Part shown: positions 1 through 12,228 of the stretch, one piece after another
Layout of the letters: each line of letters begins with the position of its first letter
Position numbering within the stretch: position 1 is the first letter of the stretch
Assembly (NCBI RefSeq): GCF_028769735.1
Contig: NC_088171.1
Span: 57,319,613-57,383,612 of the forward strand
DNA: 64,000 nt
Direction: 5' to 3'
DNA from: Zonotrichia leucophrys gambelii
Lineage: Eukaryota > Chordata > Aves > Passeriformes > Passerellidae
Translations under genes and position numbers: made by a program
The notes under the pieces: model-generated
What the model saw: only the letters and a program-made list of their open reading frames with translations
Database searches by the model: none
What the model was told of the DNA's origin: nothing

Positions 1-49
1 AGATGATCTTTAAGGTCCTTTCCAAGTCATACCATTCTATGATTATATG
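1..49 (+). mobile_element. CR1 LINE, 3' terminal fragment
   Basis: The window opens inside the 3' end of a CR1 element. Seen: the phrase GATCTTTAAGGTCCTTTCCA followed by CATTCTATGATTATATG, which is the conserved CR1 3' end with its degenerate 8-base terminal repeat. CR1 elements end in such short repeats rather than a poly(A) tail. The rest of the element lies to the left of the window. Confidence 0.8.
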
Positions 50-2511
50 CATTCTAGACAGATCTTGGAATTATGTGAAAGTCTCCCACCTGAAGATGTG
101 ATGCACACTAGAATCAACTGGCCATATCCTCCAGTAATTAAATTTTCAGGTGGTGGAATGGCAAGGGTTTGTGTCAAAGTAACAACTTATTGCTTTTTCC
201 TTGTTATTTCATGATTTGAACCATTATTGAAGACATCTAATGATTTTGCATTTTTCTGAAACAGAGCTGGAAACACCTGTAATAGAAACTTAAGTCCTGT
301 GACATTGTATGTTTGTTTTTAGTAAATAGACAGCATGCAGTGGAATTTCCATACAATAATTTTTTTATTTGACAACTTAAATTTTTGGATGTATGGCTCA
401 TGGTACTGGTCTTCTGATTTAACTGGGGTCATATAGGAGAATGCGAATCTGGTCTAAAACGCTGTCAACTGCAATTTTCCCATGGACTTAAATAGGATCA
501 CATAAAATTGATCACATTGAAACATTTTTTTTCAGGTAACTAGATTTAGATGCTTTGAATAAGCAGTCTTCGCCAGTCAAAATACATACAGAACTGAACC
601 AGACTATGCACATTTATATTGGTTGTATTATATTGCTAGTACTTTTCAGCAAATCCCCAGTAAAAATTTCAAGCTAACTACCCCCTATTGTATTGAAATA
701 TTCTTTGTGTTTGGTTTTTCCCTCTCATCTTGTGGTGTTGTGTGCAAATTTTAAGTCTCTTTTATTTTTTCATTACTTTCTGTGCGCTGTTTTTCTTCAT
801 TGCATTTACAGACCTAGTTGTTCTGAAAATCAGGATCTGTGCTGGTATGGTTGGAATTCAGTGATTTTCATAAGCATAAAGATAAACAACTAGATTCCTG
901 ATCACTGTTAATTCTGACTAGTGAAATGTCATTGTGTATGTCATAAATTATCCAGTTTATATATGTGGCAGAAACTGGAAAATACTCATCCACATACTGG
1001 AAGGAGAACAAATATTGGACTGAGAGACCTAAGCATTTCCATGAAGTATGCCCAAAGATTTCCTATTCCAAGGGGCATGAGGCTCCCAAGACCTTGCTAT
1101 TATGTCTGCCTTAACCCATCTGAGGTGCTGAGGATATGCTTCAGCTCCAGCTGTGCTACACTTTGAAGCTGCTCCATGTGATCTCCATGTTAGTTCTATT
1201 CTTTTTCTTGTCAAGAAAAAACAAAGCTTTCAGTCTCTAACTAAAAAGAAATAAAGGAAATAAAAAGCTTGCTGCTCATCAATCTTCAAAAAATTTTGCT
1301 ACTCTTCTAATCACTTTACCCAGAAAAATGGATTAGACAGGAAAAAGTCTATGAAAATAGAGGGATAGAGTAATTTATGAAAGAATGTTGATTATTTATG
1401 ACATTTCAGAAAGTTCTGGGGATTCAATAACTTCTAGGCAATTTCAGCTGCTGGGCGTACAGGCTGACATAAAATTCCAGCTCCACTGTTCAGTAGGTCT
1501 CTGAGGAAATGTGTTTTTCCCCTGCTGCCATCAGTTTAGTCTAAACTGAAGCTAAAGTATCCTTTAACATCTATATATGATAAACTATGTAAAGCTCCAT
1601 GAGAGAAAGAGAGTACTCAGTGGCATATGCTTTTTGTTTGCTATTTAAAGCATTTGTTTGCCATTTTGAGATTGCCATTTAAAGTGGACTTTGAAGAGCT
1701 ATTGCTACTACTGTGTTACAAGCCATGCGAATGTGACTTGTGAATGTTTAGTGTTGGATGTTTTTCTTGGGTTTTTTCTTTTTTTCTTTTTTTAAGCCTT
1801 TAAAAATCCATTTTCTCCTGGAAAAATTGATCTGCATTTTGAGCTCTTCAGTTTATATACTGCACTTTGGCTTTCAATATAAAATGACTTTTTTTTTGGT
1901 ATTGCCAAGCACTGGAAATAAACTTCTAGATAAAAATATCTAAGGTCATATTGGTTTCTATTGTTGCTGCCCCATAACAGAAAGATGTGGCCACTTCTCT
2001 CAGCTTTTGGCTTTCCCTACTTTAAAACCCTGATGTGATCATCAAAGGACAATTTAATTCTTGAATATTGTTTTCCTTTAAAAATAATCAAAATTTCCTA
2101 AGAGGTGAAAAGCTGGCAATATACAAATAACAGTAGCAAATTCCTCTTTGACAATCCTTTTAGTGGGTTACTTGAGTACAAATGGATTTATTTTCTTTTC
2201 GCATGCCTAAATGCAGTGGGTTTTATCCCTATTCAGAAAGGATGAACTGTTTATTTGAGTGCAAGATCATACCTTTAATTACATTAGAAATAATTTTGCC
2301 AGTAGGCTTTTTCAGACTGGAGGAATCTTTATTATAATAACAATGACCTAAAAAATAGAAAATATAAATACCATAACTTGCCTGTTTACAGGACAAAAAC
2401 ATGCCAGAGATATGGTAAAAACATTGTTTTAACTCATGACAGTTCAGCTTGTCAACTATAACCTAACTTCATATTAAAAAAAAGAACATATGGAGAATTT
2501 TGAATATTGCA
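50..2511. other. AT-rich non-coding stretch, nothing recognised
   Basis: I found no gene, repeat family or RNA in this stretch. Reading frames are short (under 85 codons), which is the chance level for this base composition. No long tandem or inverted repeat stood out. Confidence 0.5.
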
Positions 2512-3115
2512 TGCCATGGTTTAAGCCAAGAAGACACTTAAGTACATTGAAATCTCTTGCTGACACTTTGCTCCCTGTGGGGAATGGACTTGAAAAAAAA
2601 TTAGCCATGCTGGGATAAGAACTGCTTAATAATTGAAGTAAAAGAAAATTCAATACTGCAAATAATAAAAATCATAGCAGCAACAACAACAACAACAATA
2701 ATAATAATATAAATAACAATAATAATAATGGGAGACAGAGAAGGGAATAAAATCCAAGAGAAACAAGTGGTGCTCAATACCACAGCTCACCACCCACTGT
2801 CTGGTGCTCAGCTGGTCCCTGAACAGCAATTGGTGGCTCCCAGACAACTCCCCCTAGTTTATATACTGAACCATGTCCTATGGTATACAACATCCCTTTG
2901 GCCAATTCGGGTCAGCTGTTCTGGCCATGGTCCATCTCAGCTTCTTGTGCACCTCCTCACTGGCAGAACATGGGAAACTGGAAAATCTTTTGCTCAAGGT
3001 AAGCCCTACTTAGGCTTACTAAAACATCAGCGTGTTATCAGCATTATTCACATGCTAAATCCAAACCAAGACTACTAAGAAGAAAATTAACTCTATCCCA
3101 GCCAAAACAAGGACA
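2512..3115 (-). mobile_element. Solo LTR, ERVL-type, reverse orientation
   Basis: Read on the minus strand, the element starts TGTCCTTGTTTTGGCTGGGA and ends CCATGGCA, the outline of an abundant bird ERVL-type LTR. A TATATAAA box lies at 2858-2865 (minus strand). An ATT-rich microsatellite follows the transcription start region, as in other copies of this family. The flanking 5 bases are TTGCA (2507-2511) and TTGTA (3116-3120), a TSD with one mismatch. No internal viral sequence adjoins it, so it is probably a solo LTR left by LTR-LTR recombination. The 116-codon plus-strand frame at 2728-3078 is antisense noise within it. Confidence 0.85.
2681..2729. repeat. (AAC)n(AAT)n microsatellite
   Basis: A run of CAA units passes into AAT units with a few interruptions. 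It sits inside the LTR at 2512-3115 and on the LTR's sense strand reads ATT/GTT. It is family sequence that has expanded rather than an independent locus. Confidence 0.9.
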
Positions 3116-4826
3116 TTGTATTAATTAATTTTTCAATTATGACAAACACAACCTATTCCTATGCTTATCCTTATCAAATTTATGTCACATCAATGAAGAA
3201 ACATATTTTAGTTTTTTATACTATTTTAAAATTAGGAAGATTTAAAGAAAATATGTTTGCCACAGAATGTACAGAAAAACATCTACAACTTGATGGGTAT
3301 CGGACTTTATTCCATGGCCTAAAAACTGTAAGGCATCTGGTAATGTCTGAGATGCCAAAAAATCCCACCCAATATCTAGCCACCATTTTGAGACTGCATA
3401 TGTACCAAGGCTTTTCTGCCAGCTCCTTTGGAGACAGCTTGGATACCTGAGGAATTCTCTAATGACCCTAGAACATGAAGTTTCAGCAAACAAATTGAGC
3501 TCTTCAAGCTTCTGTCCCTTCAGTTGTATTTTCAAAGCATATTTCAGCTGTAGAAAGTACTGAGAGCCATTTAAGTTTGCCTCTGAAGATTGCCAATCAG
3601 GTTCCTTCCTTGGTAATTCTACTCTGAAAAAAAAGATTCACTCATTGTGCAAAACACAAGTCACAGTCACTTCAAGCTGATGGAAAGACATCCCCCTCCA
3701 CCAGGTGATTAGAACCAGGTTGTTTATAAGCGCAGCTGCAAACATGCTGCATTATTTCAGAGTTTTGGCAGGTATACAATCTTCTTTTGTTTTTCATGCA
3801 CTGTTTAAAATGCTCAGCAGAGAGATGAGTAAATAATGAACAAACAAAATATATAGATTTTAGTTTTATTTGAAATTGAAATGGCACCATATACTTAGCT
3901 TTTGACACGGATAATGGGGCCATGGCTTTAAAAGATTTTATTAAATCAACAGAAGTTCTAAGTGCAAGCCTAGCCTCCCTGCCTCGCTTACCCCTCACAC
4001 CAGGAGTTTTAAAAAGCTATTAAGTTTACATTTGAACTAATATTTAAGTACTGGCTTTCTTGGGAAGCTCAAAATATACTGTATGCCAAGTTGTGCTGTG
4101 GCAAACTCTTGCACTTTCCAGGTGACAGCCATACCTCCTATTCTGCTCTCAAACAGCTTTCCATATTGACAGTCTGCTGCTAAATTCCATGGAATTAGGC
4201 AGCAATAGATAGCTAAAATTATCTTGTGAGCTCTGCATTGCAGCAACATGTTAGTTATTAAACAAATTATTACTGTATTTATCTGTGCATTTTTCTCTTA
4301 TTAAAGATTTCATTTAGTCCGTAATGTATTTGCAAGTAACTTAACCTCTCAGTGCCTGAACTTCTGAGTTGTAACATTGGGATAAAGGGATAAAGGGCTT
4401 ACCTAGCAGCATATACAAATTAAATTTCTCAGGTGCTTAAATATCAAAAGAAAGGAAGTCATATGTGTGCGAAAGAGACAGAGATCAATTTTCAATGCAC
4501 GCAGATGTTGCTGGAGTTTCATCAGTAAGCCCTATTCTTTCTCTTTCCAATTACATGTACATGCATTCATGCTCATGTTCAATTGACAGTTGCAAATCAA
4601 AAGTTTATTTCTTAAGAGGCAAAGTTTTAAGAATTTCCAGGGGAACAGAAGATGGTAGTGGTACTATTTTTAAATTCTACATTCTAAGGGGCACTACCTA
4701 CAATTGTCTGTATGCCAAGTCAGTTAACGTTACTCTACTTTTTGAAGCATAGCTGTTCCAGCTTTATAATAAAGAACAATAGTAAAGAGCTGTTCTGTGT
4801 AACATTGAGGCATTAAAATAGCACTT
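3116..4826. other. Non-coding stretch, nothing recognised
   Basis: There are overlapping frames on both strands (plus 3139-3450, 103 codons; minus 3242-3535, 97 codons; minus 3672-3998, 108 codons), but none shows a recognisable domain or an exon-like boundary. Lengths are within chance for AT-rich DNA of this size. Confidence 0.45.
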
Positions 4827-5083
4827 TGTAACGTGAAACGGGGGTGTGGGTCAGAGACAGAGACTCACTCTCTAGAGTTCTTGTGACAAACAGCTTTGAG
4901 TTTATTCTCCAGCTCATTTTATAGGCGCTTCAGTTACACATGTGATTTGTTGAGGTCTTAGCCCCATCCAGCTCTCTGGCCAATGATACATCTGCATGTA
5001 GAGCTGAATGACATTGGCTGAGGGTCCCTGTGCAGCAGATTGAATCCAGCCTATCCTTGCCACTCAGGGACTCCAATGCTATA
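4827..5083 (-). mobile_element. Short solo LTR (257 bp), reverse orientation
   Basis: The element is flanked by a perfect 6-base TSD, GCACTT, at 4821-4826 and 5084-5089. Read on the minus strand it has a TATAAAAT box (4916-4923), an AATAAA signal (4901-4906) only 10 bases further on, and a U5 ending CGTTACA. TATA and poly(A) signals this close together are typical of retroviral LTRs. The expected 5' TG appears as TA, probably by mutation. A 6-base TSD suits ERVK or alpha/beta-retrovirus-like elements. It is unusually compact for an LTR and may carry an internal deletion. Confidence 0.8.
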
Positions 5084-7476
5084 GCACTTTTCCCTGCCTC
5101 AATTAGTAAACTTGAGAAGCCTTTAGCTGTGAATTTTAAAAAATCTGATCATGGCAGTTGATAAAAATACTTTTGAGGCATCTGAATTGTTGGCACATTT
5201 ATTCCAAGATAAAGTTGCGATGGTACAATTTCAAAGAATCTGTGGTGATTCTGCACTAAAGTATGCTTTTTGTCATATAGCATTTAGTAAAAGTACAATC
5301 TGACTAAGGCCTAATTTCAGCCAACCAAAATTTGCTTTGACATTTGACATCTAATAATACTAATTTTAGGTAGGACAACAAAGGATTTAAAACATTGATA
5401 ATTTTTACTTGATTAGCCTTCCCTAGTGCTACCAAGTTCATATTACTTATATATTTCTCTATTTTTTGCTGAAAATTTGATAAAATGAATAAGCCATCTT
5501 TACCTAGGCAACAAAATCTGGCAAAGGTATCTCTAAAGTCTGTTAGAATTGATTTTTGATAGTACTATTCAGTGCTGCAGATTCAGAATAGCAAGGGCAA
5601 CAAAACTAGCTGTTACCTTGTGTCCAGAGATATAGGGCATTTGTTTTAATAACTGTATTTCTAAGAGAAGCTGGGGGAGGAAATCAGGACTGGAACTTCA
5701 GTTCTCTCAAGGAGCTTCTGTGTTTCTTAATTTGTACACTATGGGCAATACCTATAGCATGTATGCCCATACTATTCTGACTGTAATTTTGTTACTACAC
5801 CTAGCACAGTAAAATTTAATTTCAGATAAGATTTCAACATACATAAAAATAATTCTGGACAGTGCTGCATTACAGAAAAGGTATTGCAGTCTTACTACCC
5901 AAGGCAAATGTCTGACAACTTTGAGCAACACTGCAGCTATTTGATATGGACTAGAGAGGCGGATCTGCTTATGTCTAGGTTTCCACAGCATCCAACTGTT
6001 TAGTCAGAGCTGATCCCAGACAGATATATAAATCTCTCAAACTTCACACAAAAATGTCTACTGAAATAAACTTGTAAGCTCTAATAAGTATGTTAATGTA
6101 AAGCTTGTTGTCCAAGTAGATGCATTATTTTCTTGCCTTTCCCTTTCTCTGAACTATATTTTAGTTAAAAATGGAGGATGGAATAAAATATGTAAGAAAT
6201 TTTGAACATCCTTATTTTCACTGCTAGAATTTTGGTATCAATTTGTTTTATCTTAATATTGCTATGAGAACCTGATCCATATCAACTGATTTTTCAACCA
6301 GTTGAACTTAAATTGTCTTAACAGGCACAATAGGTGTGAAAATTGTTGAAAAAATAAAATTATGCATCTGAGAAAACTAAAAAGGCAGCAACACAGTTTA
6401 AAGTAGGATTCTGCAAGCCTGATCTGTACTAGCATATTTGCATTATTGTGTCCAATGATACAAAGTATGGCTGCCTGCTGAATATACTTCAAATATTTTT
6501 CAGCCAATTTTTGAAAGCTATCTATATATTCCAAAATGGGAAACTGAAATTTGCCTAATCAGAAGAAAAAGATAAAATTTATTTTAAAAAAACTCAATAA
6601 ACAAACAACTAGAAATTGATATTTTTGGTAAAATAAATATTTTTAAACCAATTACACTTTTACCTTCTGATCAATTTTTCATAAAAATAAAACTTTCTCA
6701 AAAGGCTTTTTAACCTGTCATTTTCAGTCAGGTCCGTACTCGTTTTCTATTTCACCAAAAATTCTATATGGTACTTCTGACCAGAGGAAATAAAACTTAT
6801 AGAATGATGCTTTTCATTGAATGACATGCTGTAGTTCTGTATACAGAGGTGGAGACTTGTGCTAGATAAGATCACTGACACGGAAAAGACTGACTGGGAT
6901 AAGGCAGGATATGATGTACAAATTGTCTCCAAGCCAGAAGATAGCAATCAGGTTTGGGCTTGATATTGGTCAGACAACCAGAGATATTCACCAGAGATTT
7001 TCAGAGCAGATATTTCTGTCGTGTTGGAAATTCAAATTATCTCAAAAACACATGTAGTTGAAAACTTGAAAAGAAGTTTGTAGCCTTTAGATTTTCACTT
7101 GAAACCCAACAATGCAATTCTAAACTTTCATGACTAATGGGAATAAAGGAATCATATTTTTTTTAAAGAATCATGTTTGTAAGATACACCTTAAGAGTTT
7201 CATTTCAATCACACTGAAAAGACACTAATGTATTGTCTCCAACTAGTTCACTCATGCAGTTCACTGTCCATTTCACAAAACATGGAAAAGTTACCTTGGA
7301 AACAGATTTCTAATAAACTTTTTTTCCTAATGGGGGACTGCTTCACCAGGTTTTGGTTGAATTCAAAGCTGGTACAGGCAGGTGCACTTCTGCATCAAAT
7401 CTTTCCTACTTAGTAGGCCTCTAATATTTTTAATCCAGAACAGTATGGACATCTCTTGGAGAGAACAAGTAATTGA
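5084..7476. other. AT-rich non-coding stretch, nothing recognised
   Basis: No gene, transposon or structured RNA was recognised. All frames are below 95 codons. Confidence 0.5.
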
Positions 7477-7562
7477 GCAGCCTACCTCCAATACTAAAGA
7501 TTCATGCCCTGATTTAAGTGCAGCCAACCTCCAAAATTAAAGATTCATGCCCTGATTTAGGT
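7477..7562. repeat. 43-bp tandem duplication
   Basis: Two head-to-tail copies (7477-7519 and 7520-7562) both begin GCAGCC and share CATGCCCTGATTTA; they differ at about four positions. The mismatches show the duplication is not very recent. No function is visible. Confidence 0.9.
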
Positions 7563-7603
7563 GCTCTTCTGAACCATTAAAACCGACAATCATGGACAAA
7601 GAC

Positions 7604-8221
7604 TGTCTAACTAATCAAAGTTAGAAAGTGATATATTTACTACACCAGTGGGCAGCACGGGGCGGGGGGGGGGGGGGGGGGGGGGGAGTCGTCCCCAAAA
7701 TGCATGACCAAACCACACAAAGATTTTCAGCTTTTATTTATTTCCCAAAATAACACATATGCATAATCCCAGAACCTCCTATCCTTCCTTTGTATTAAAA
7801 TAAGATTATTTGTCCTTCAGGCAAGAACAATTCTTCTGTTGAATTGGGTCAGTGATCTCAAATTGAGTCAGTAGTCCCAAGGATGTAGTCAGGAATGTCT
7901 TCGTCAGGTCTCTATGACCCTCAGGCATGATCCAAGGCCCCTTGCTTTGTGATGGATTAACACAGAGTCCAGGTCCTGGGCATTTTTCTACTGGTTGCAA
8001 TATGTTCCTATACTGGTTCATTTGCTCCACTTCTTTCTACAAATGAGCTCATATAATATAACAATTAGCTTTAGCTTAAGCATCTAATAATCATTAACCT
8101 ATTGTTGGTGTATCTAACTTCAGTATGAATTGGTTCTAACCCTCAGCTAAAATCTTAACCCTTTAAAATCATGATTCACTTCTATAATATCATATAAAGC
8201 AATTTCATTGTAATATTAACA
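7604..8221 (-). mobile_element. ERV LTR, reverse orientation
   Basis: On the minus strand the sequence starts TGTTAATATTAC (8221), has overlapping AATAAA signals around 7733-7742, and continues into an R/U5 segment containing GACGACTCC, a 23-base C-run and TGCTGCCCACTGGTGTAGTA, all typical of retroviral LTR 3' ends. The 3' border is uncertain: 7604 (ending TTAGACA) or 7629 (ending ATATCA). No clear TSD was found. It abuts the next LTR exactly at 8221/8222, so one flank may have been lost. Confidence 0.7.
7664..7686. repeat. Uninterrupted G-run (23 nt)
   Basis: Twenty-three consecutive G on the plus strand, preceded by GGGGC. It lies in the U5 part of the reverse LTR at 7604-8221, so the LTR sense strand carries a C-run. 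Such a tract can form G-quadruplexes and is prone to length error in sequencing, so its length may not be exact. Confidence 0.95.
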
Positions 8222-8672
8222 TGAAGCCGAATCACGGCATATGTCATGCTATTATGAGGAAGCAAAGGGAGTCGACCACATCCTAATTGACCAGCATCGA
8301 ACTCCGATTTATTGACCCCACTTACACACTTTTATAGTGGTGTTAATTAAGCTTACACCTATTACAAAACCCGAGCTCATCATTGGCCACAGATTACACA
8401 CCAACACCTCCTTTGTTGCCGAAACCTGTGGTTTTCTTGTTGAGACTAATACTTGTTTTTCTCATCCTGTTATTGACTTGTTATTTATCATTCAAGGCCT
8501 CCATGTTTTCCACCATGCCTTCCTCACCACTTCCTCAAGGATGTGGTGTTTACTGTTGTTAAGGGAGAAGCCTGAGAACTTGCTGCTAACAGCTGCCTTT
8601 AATTTTTTAACCAGCTGTATATGTTCATGGCCTTTTTGCCTTCAAGCCATGTCTGAGCAAAATTCTCCAACA
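8222..8672 (-). mobile_element. ERV LTR (451 bp), reverse orientation
   Basis: Read on the minus strand it begins TGTTGGAGAATTTTGC and ends GATTCGGCTTCA, with canonical TG...CA ends. A CTATAAAAG box (8329-8337) is followed closely by AATAAA (8308-8313), then a U5 rich in CG dinucleotides (TCGGAGTTCGATG). It is a different family from its left neighbour. No matching TSD was found (left TTAACA, right CTATTA), so at least one border is probably altered. The 138-codon plus-strand frame at 8337-8753 is antisense noise. Confidence 0.78.
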
Positions 8673-11583
8673 CTATTATACAGAAATTTCAAGAGAGAAA
8701 AGAAATCTTTTGTGAAACCTTCTTACTTCTGTACAGAAGATATGAGGAGCTAAGCAAGATTGTGCACTCAGATAATTTCATTCCTTGCTGCACCACAAGC
8801 ACGGGTGGGAGAGAGGAACAGGTATTGACTAACCCTCTGTTTCACAGCATACATTCTTCCCAATGCAACCATGTATTCGAAACAATCAACCAATAGAACA
8901 CAAGAGAACATATACGCGCTACACATAATCTTTTCCAGAACAAGGCTACAGCCAAGCAATGGAGTAGGAATTTACTAGCACTTATCTATCCTAGTGACCA
9001 GTCTCCCTGTCGCATTTCTTTCAGGCATTATCTGTTTCATGCAAAAGCTCCATCATTCTACAAACCAAATAAATTGGAAAGAGGAGCACAGCCTTAAAAA
9101 TAAAAAGAGACAATTTTGAGAAACAATTACTATTCTTCTCTGTTGGCTATGAAGAGAACTGAATCTTTCCTCATGATATGAATCCAGTTACCAGCAAGTT
9201 CCTTTAAAGAAAAGTACAACCAGAATATGGCAGTTCTGTCCTATAAATTATTACCTTGTAGTCCCTAATCGTCAATCAATGGCATGGACTGATGCATATA
9301 ATTTACTAAAGAACAAGATAATATTCAACTTAATTTGACTCTCTAAGTCAGTTGCCTGAAGAACAGAATTCTGCAGTGCATTTGAAAAAACAAGGAAACA
9401 AAAACACAACACAAAATGTATATCTAACGTTGAAATGTAAAAAATCATTGGAGGTTGAATTGAATCTTTTCCTGTATGCAGAATAACATGAATTATCCTG
9501 TGAATCATGTGAGGACATTTAATAGTTATATTTCATACATCATCAAGGCTGTGACCTCAGATGCTATGACATCAGAAGCCATCAGTCAGGCAGCCAGAAT
9601 ACCTACATGTGTGTACATGAGCTTTTCCAACACGCTGGATATTAAAGATCTTCATGCAAAGGAAAATATACTAGTATTCCATGATCATTTTCATTTAGAT
9701 GTCAGAAAGGATTATGTAAAACTCATTTTCTTATAGTTCAGATTTTTTATATGTGAAGTGTTATATTGTCAATCTGCAATATTGTTATAAAAATCATCAG
9801 GAAGGCATAAGATATATTTCATTGCACCCATGAAAAAAAAAGTTACTTAAGCTTGAAGACCAAAGATGTATCAGACATTAGGAAGTTCTAGAAATAAGGA
9901 TATCTGCTCTGTCAGGAGGTATGTAGGCGTTTTGGTTTGATACAATTTAAAGAGTGTTCTGTGGAAGGACTTGTCTCCTCTAAGAGTTCCAACCATCCCC
10001 TTCCATCAATAAGAAATAATTACTAACAGATGAAAATGCAAAAACAACAGTTTATTAACAAAAAAAATGCCAACAGGCAGGAGAGGGGAAAGTAAATAAC
10101 TACCAGATATCAAACTGTTGGACCTCACCCCTTCACTGGAACAGAGAGACCTAATCTGTTACGTGTGCATACTATCATTTCTCAAATACATCAACATGCC
10201 ATTTCAAAAGCAAGTATTAGAAATTAAAGGACAACAGCATTGGGTGACTAGAATTATTAATTCAATTACAACACATTTTCGCACTCTTCTTGCTCCAGAT
10301 GTCTGTTTTAAGTTAAATATTGGGCATCTTCCAATGCAAATTTTAGCAGTATCTTTGGTGGAAAATTGAATGATGCAAGTGTTATGATTATTTCCAGATG
10401 TTTTGATAGCTAGGTAGGTAGGTACTGTAAGAAAATATCAGAGACCACAAAAATGAATTTAACAGGAAAAGGCCATGCAAGTACATATATTCTAGAAAAT
10501 CTTTATTTTTAGCTCATTATGTGTAATGAATTAAATGCAATTTTCTGGAGGAACAGTAGACATATGCCAGAAATGACAAAACTTGTTGTCAATTCATATA
10601 CAGAGAACCATTAATAAAGCAGTTTTTTCTATTATGAAAATATCTGATATATCAGCCAGTTATTTAGAAGTAGCTGTTAAAAACAACTTTCCCCCTCCAT
10701 ACCAGTCTGCTCTGTAGATACATGTGGAGACCATCAGCTTCAGCTTCCTCTCCAGTATGTCCCTGCAGTTTCAAGGCTGTCTATCCACACAGATTATTTC
10801 CAGGGTCTGGGATTAGAAGAACTAGAAGACGAGGAGAAGCTTTTTTGCAGTTTCCTTCTACACCAATTTGGTGGCAATTTTAGTTTAACTGTTAATGTGG
10901 CAGATTTTCAGGTCTTCACGCTTTCATTTAATTTTTAAAGCATTTGAAAAGGCTTAGGGTCTTGATTCAGCTGAATTCTGAAAAACCTCACATCTATGAC
11001 TGTCATTTGTCCATATCTTGAAAATTCCTTTTTATATACCTTTTTGTACAGATTCAAGTTATGAATCTGTTTCTTCTTCCACTTTCAAAATTTTTCCAGT
11101 CTCCAGAATCCTCCTCTTCATTCTTTTACCAGGGCTACACCTTTATCTCAGATGCAGTAATCAAAATTAGGACAAAAGCTTATTTATGGCATATTCAGTT
11201 GCCCTATTCAAGTTATCCTTCATTGCATTTTCTTTCTGACTTTCTATTCCATCAGCATGTTGAAGTATCTAAAGGTAATAATAAAGTCTCATCTTGTGTT
11301 CAGAAAAGTTTAGATCTCTTATCAATGCAGGAGGTAACAAAGCATTGAGTATAGCACTTCTGTGATACAATAGACTTCACTTACAAATTCTGACTTCCTT
11401 TTGCCTAGAGACAGGCATCTATATACCTGTTAATACCTAATTTCTTCATCCATCCTCAGACACTGGAACGTTGTCTTGTGTTACAAAGAGTGCATACCAC
11501 TATCTCTCATTTTTAAAAACAATTGTTTCAATAAAAGGAGGAGTTGAATCTTAATGATAAGGCTATAAGAAGCAATTTAATAA
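8673..11583. other. Mostly unassigned; possible LTR remnant at 8760-8960
   Basis: No gene was recognised. The part at about 8760-8960 has a different texture: on the minus strand it shows an ATTGG (CCAAT) box and a C-rich segment followed by GTGCAGCAAGGAATG, which could be the end of a decayed LTR. There is no clear border or TSD, so it is not called. The rest is plain AT-rich sequence. Confidence 0.35.
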
Positions 11584-11855
11584 AGATAAAATATTGGGGC
11601 ACACAAAACATGATGGACTTTGGACCTGGTTACCACAAGAGATTTGATAATTAGGATGCCTTGGCAAGAACAAACATCTTTGAAGATTGCAAGAAGGTTA
11701 AATCAGACTGACTTATCAGAAAAGAAAATTACAGCAAGACTTCTGCAAGTAAGCAATATTGTAAAATGCATATATTTGTTTATGTGATGATTAACCCAAT
11801 CATTGAAGTAAAACATTACTAGCCTTCCTAAAACAGTATATAAGCACAGGCAGTC

Positions 11856-12228
11856 TGTTGGGAATTTAGCTGCTAGAGAATGGAAAATTACAAAGCTGTG
11901 GCTAATTCCAAGTCCTGCACCTGCATAGATAGCAGTGTCCTTGGGCCTAGCTGTAGTAAGATAACAGTGAAAGAGACATGAGAAAAGAGAGATGTGACCC
12001 CTAAATAATGAAGAAGAGTTCATAGCATAGTTTAACCAATACATTGTTTGGCTTACATTCATAAGCTTATTGCTTGCTGTATAAGAATATTCATAAGCTT
12101 ATTGCTTGCTGTATAAGTGTCTGATGCTCTCTTCAATAAACAAAACTTGCTTATCACTCATATTGAGTGTCCGAGTCTCCCCTCACTGACAAATAGCTCG
12201 TCCCCGACAAAAGCCTCATTCTGCGACA
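11856..12228 (+). mobile_element. Nested LTR (373 bp) with perfect 6-base TSD
   Basis: It has canonical ends TGTTGGGAATTT...TCTGCGACA and is flanked by the direct repeat GCAGTC (11850-11855 and 12229-12234). It contains TATA-like TGTATAAG and an AATAAA signal (12135-12140), followed by a U5 with GTGTCCGAGTCTCC. The 6-base TSD suits an ERVK-like integrase. It interrupts the older LTR at 11584-12295 just after that element's TATA box, in the same orientation. No internal viral sequence is present, so it is a solo LTR. Confidence 0.9.
12057..12117 (+). repeat. Duplicated TATA-box segment inside nested LTR
   Basis: A 29-base unit, identical in both copies, occurs at 12057-12085 and 12089-12117 with a 3-base spacer. 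Each copy starts ATTCATAAGCTTATTG and ends with a TATA-like GTATAAG. The promoter core of the nested LTR is therefore doubled, with AATAAA following 18 bases after the second copy. Confidence 0.9.

Noticed and set aside
2728..3078. 116-codon plus-strand frame
   Set aside because: It lies antisense within the reverse LTR at 2512-3115.
8337..8753. 138-codon plus-strand frame
   Set aside because: It is mostly antisense to the LTR at 8222-8672 and has no ATG start at its first codon.
8760..8960. Possible reverse LTR remnant with CCAAT box
   Set aside because: The texture is suggestive, but no borders, poly(A) signal or homologous copy in the window.
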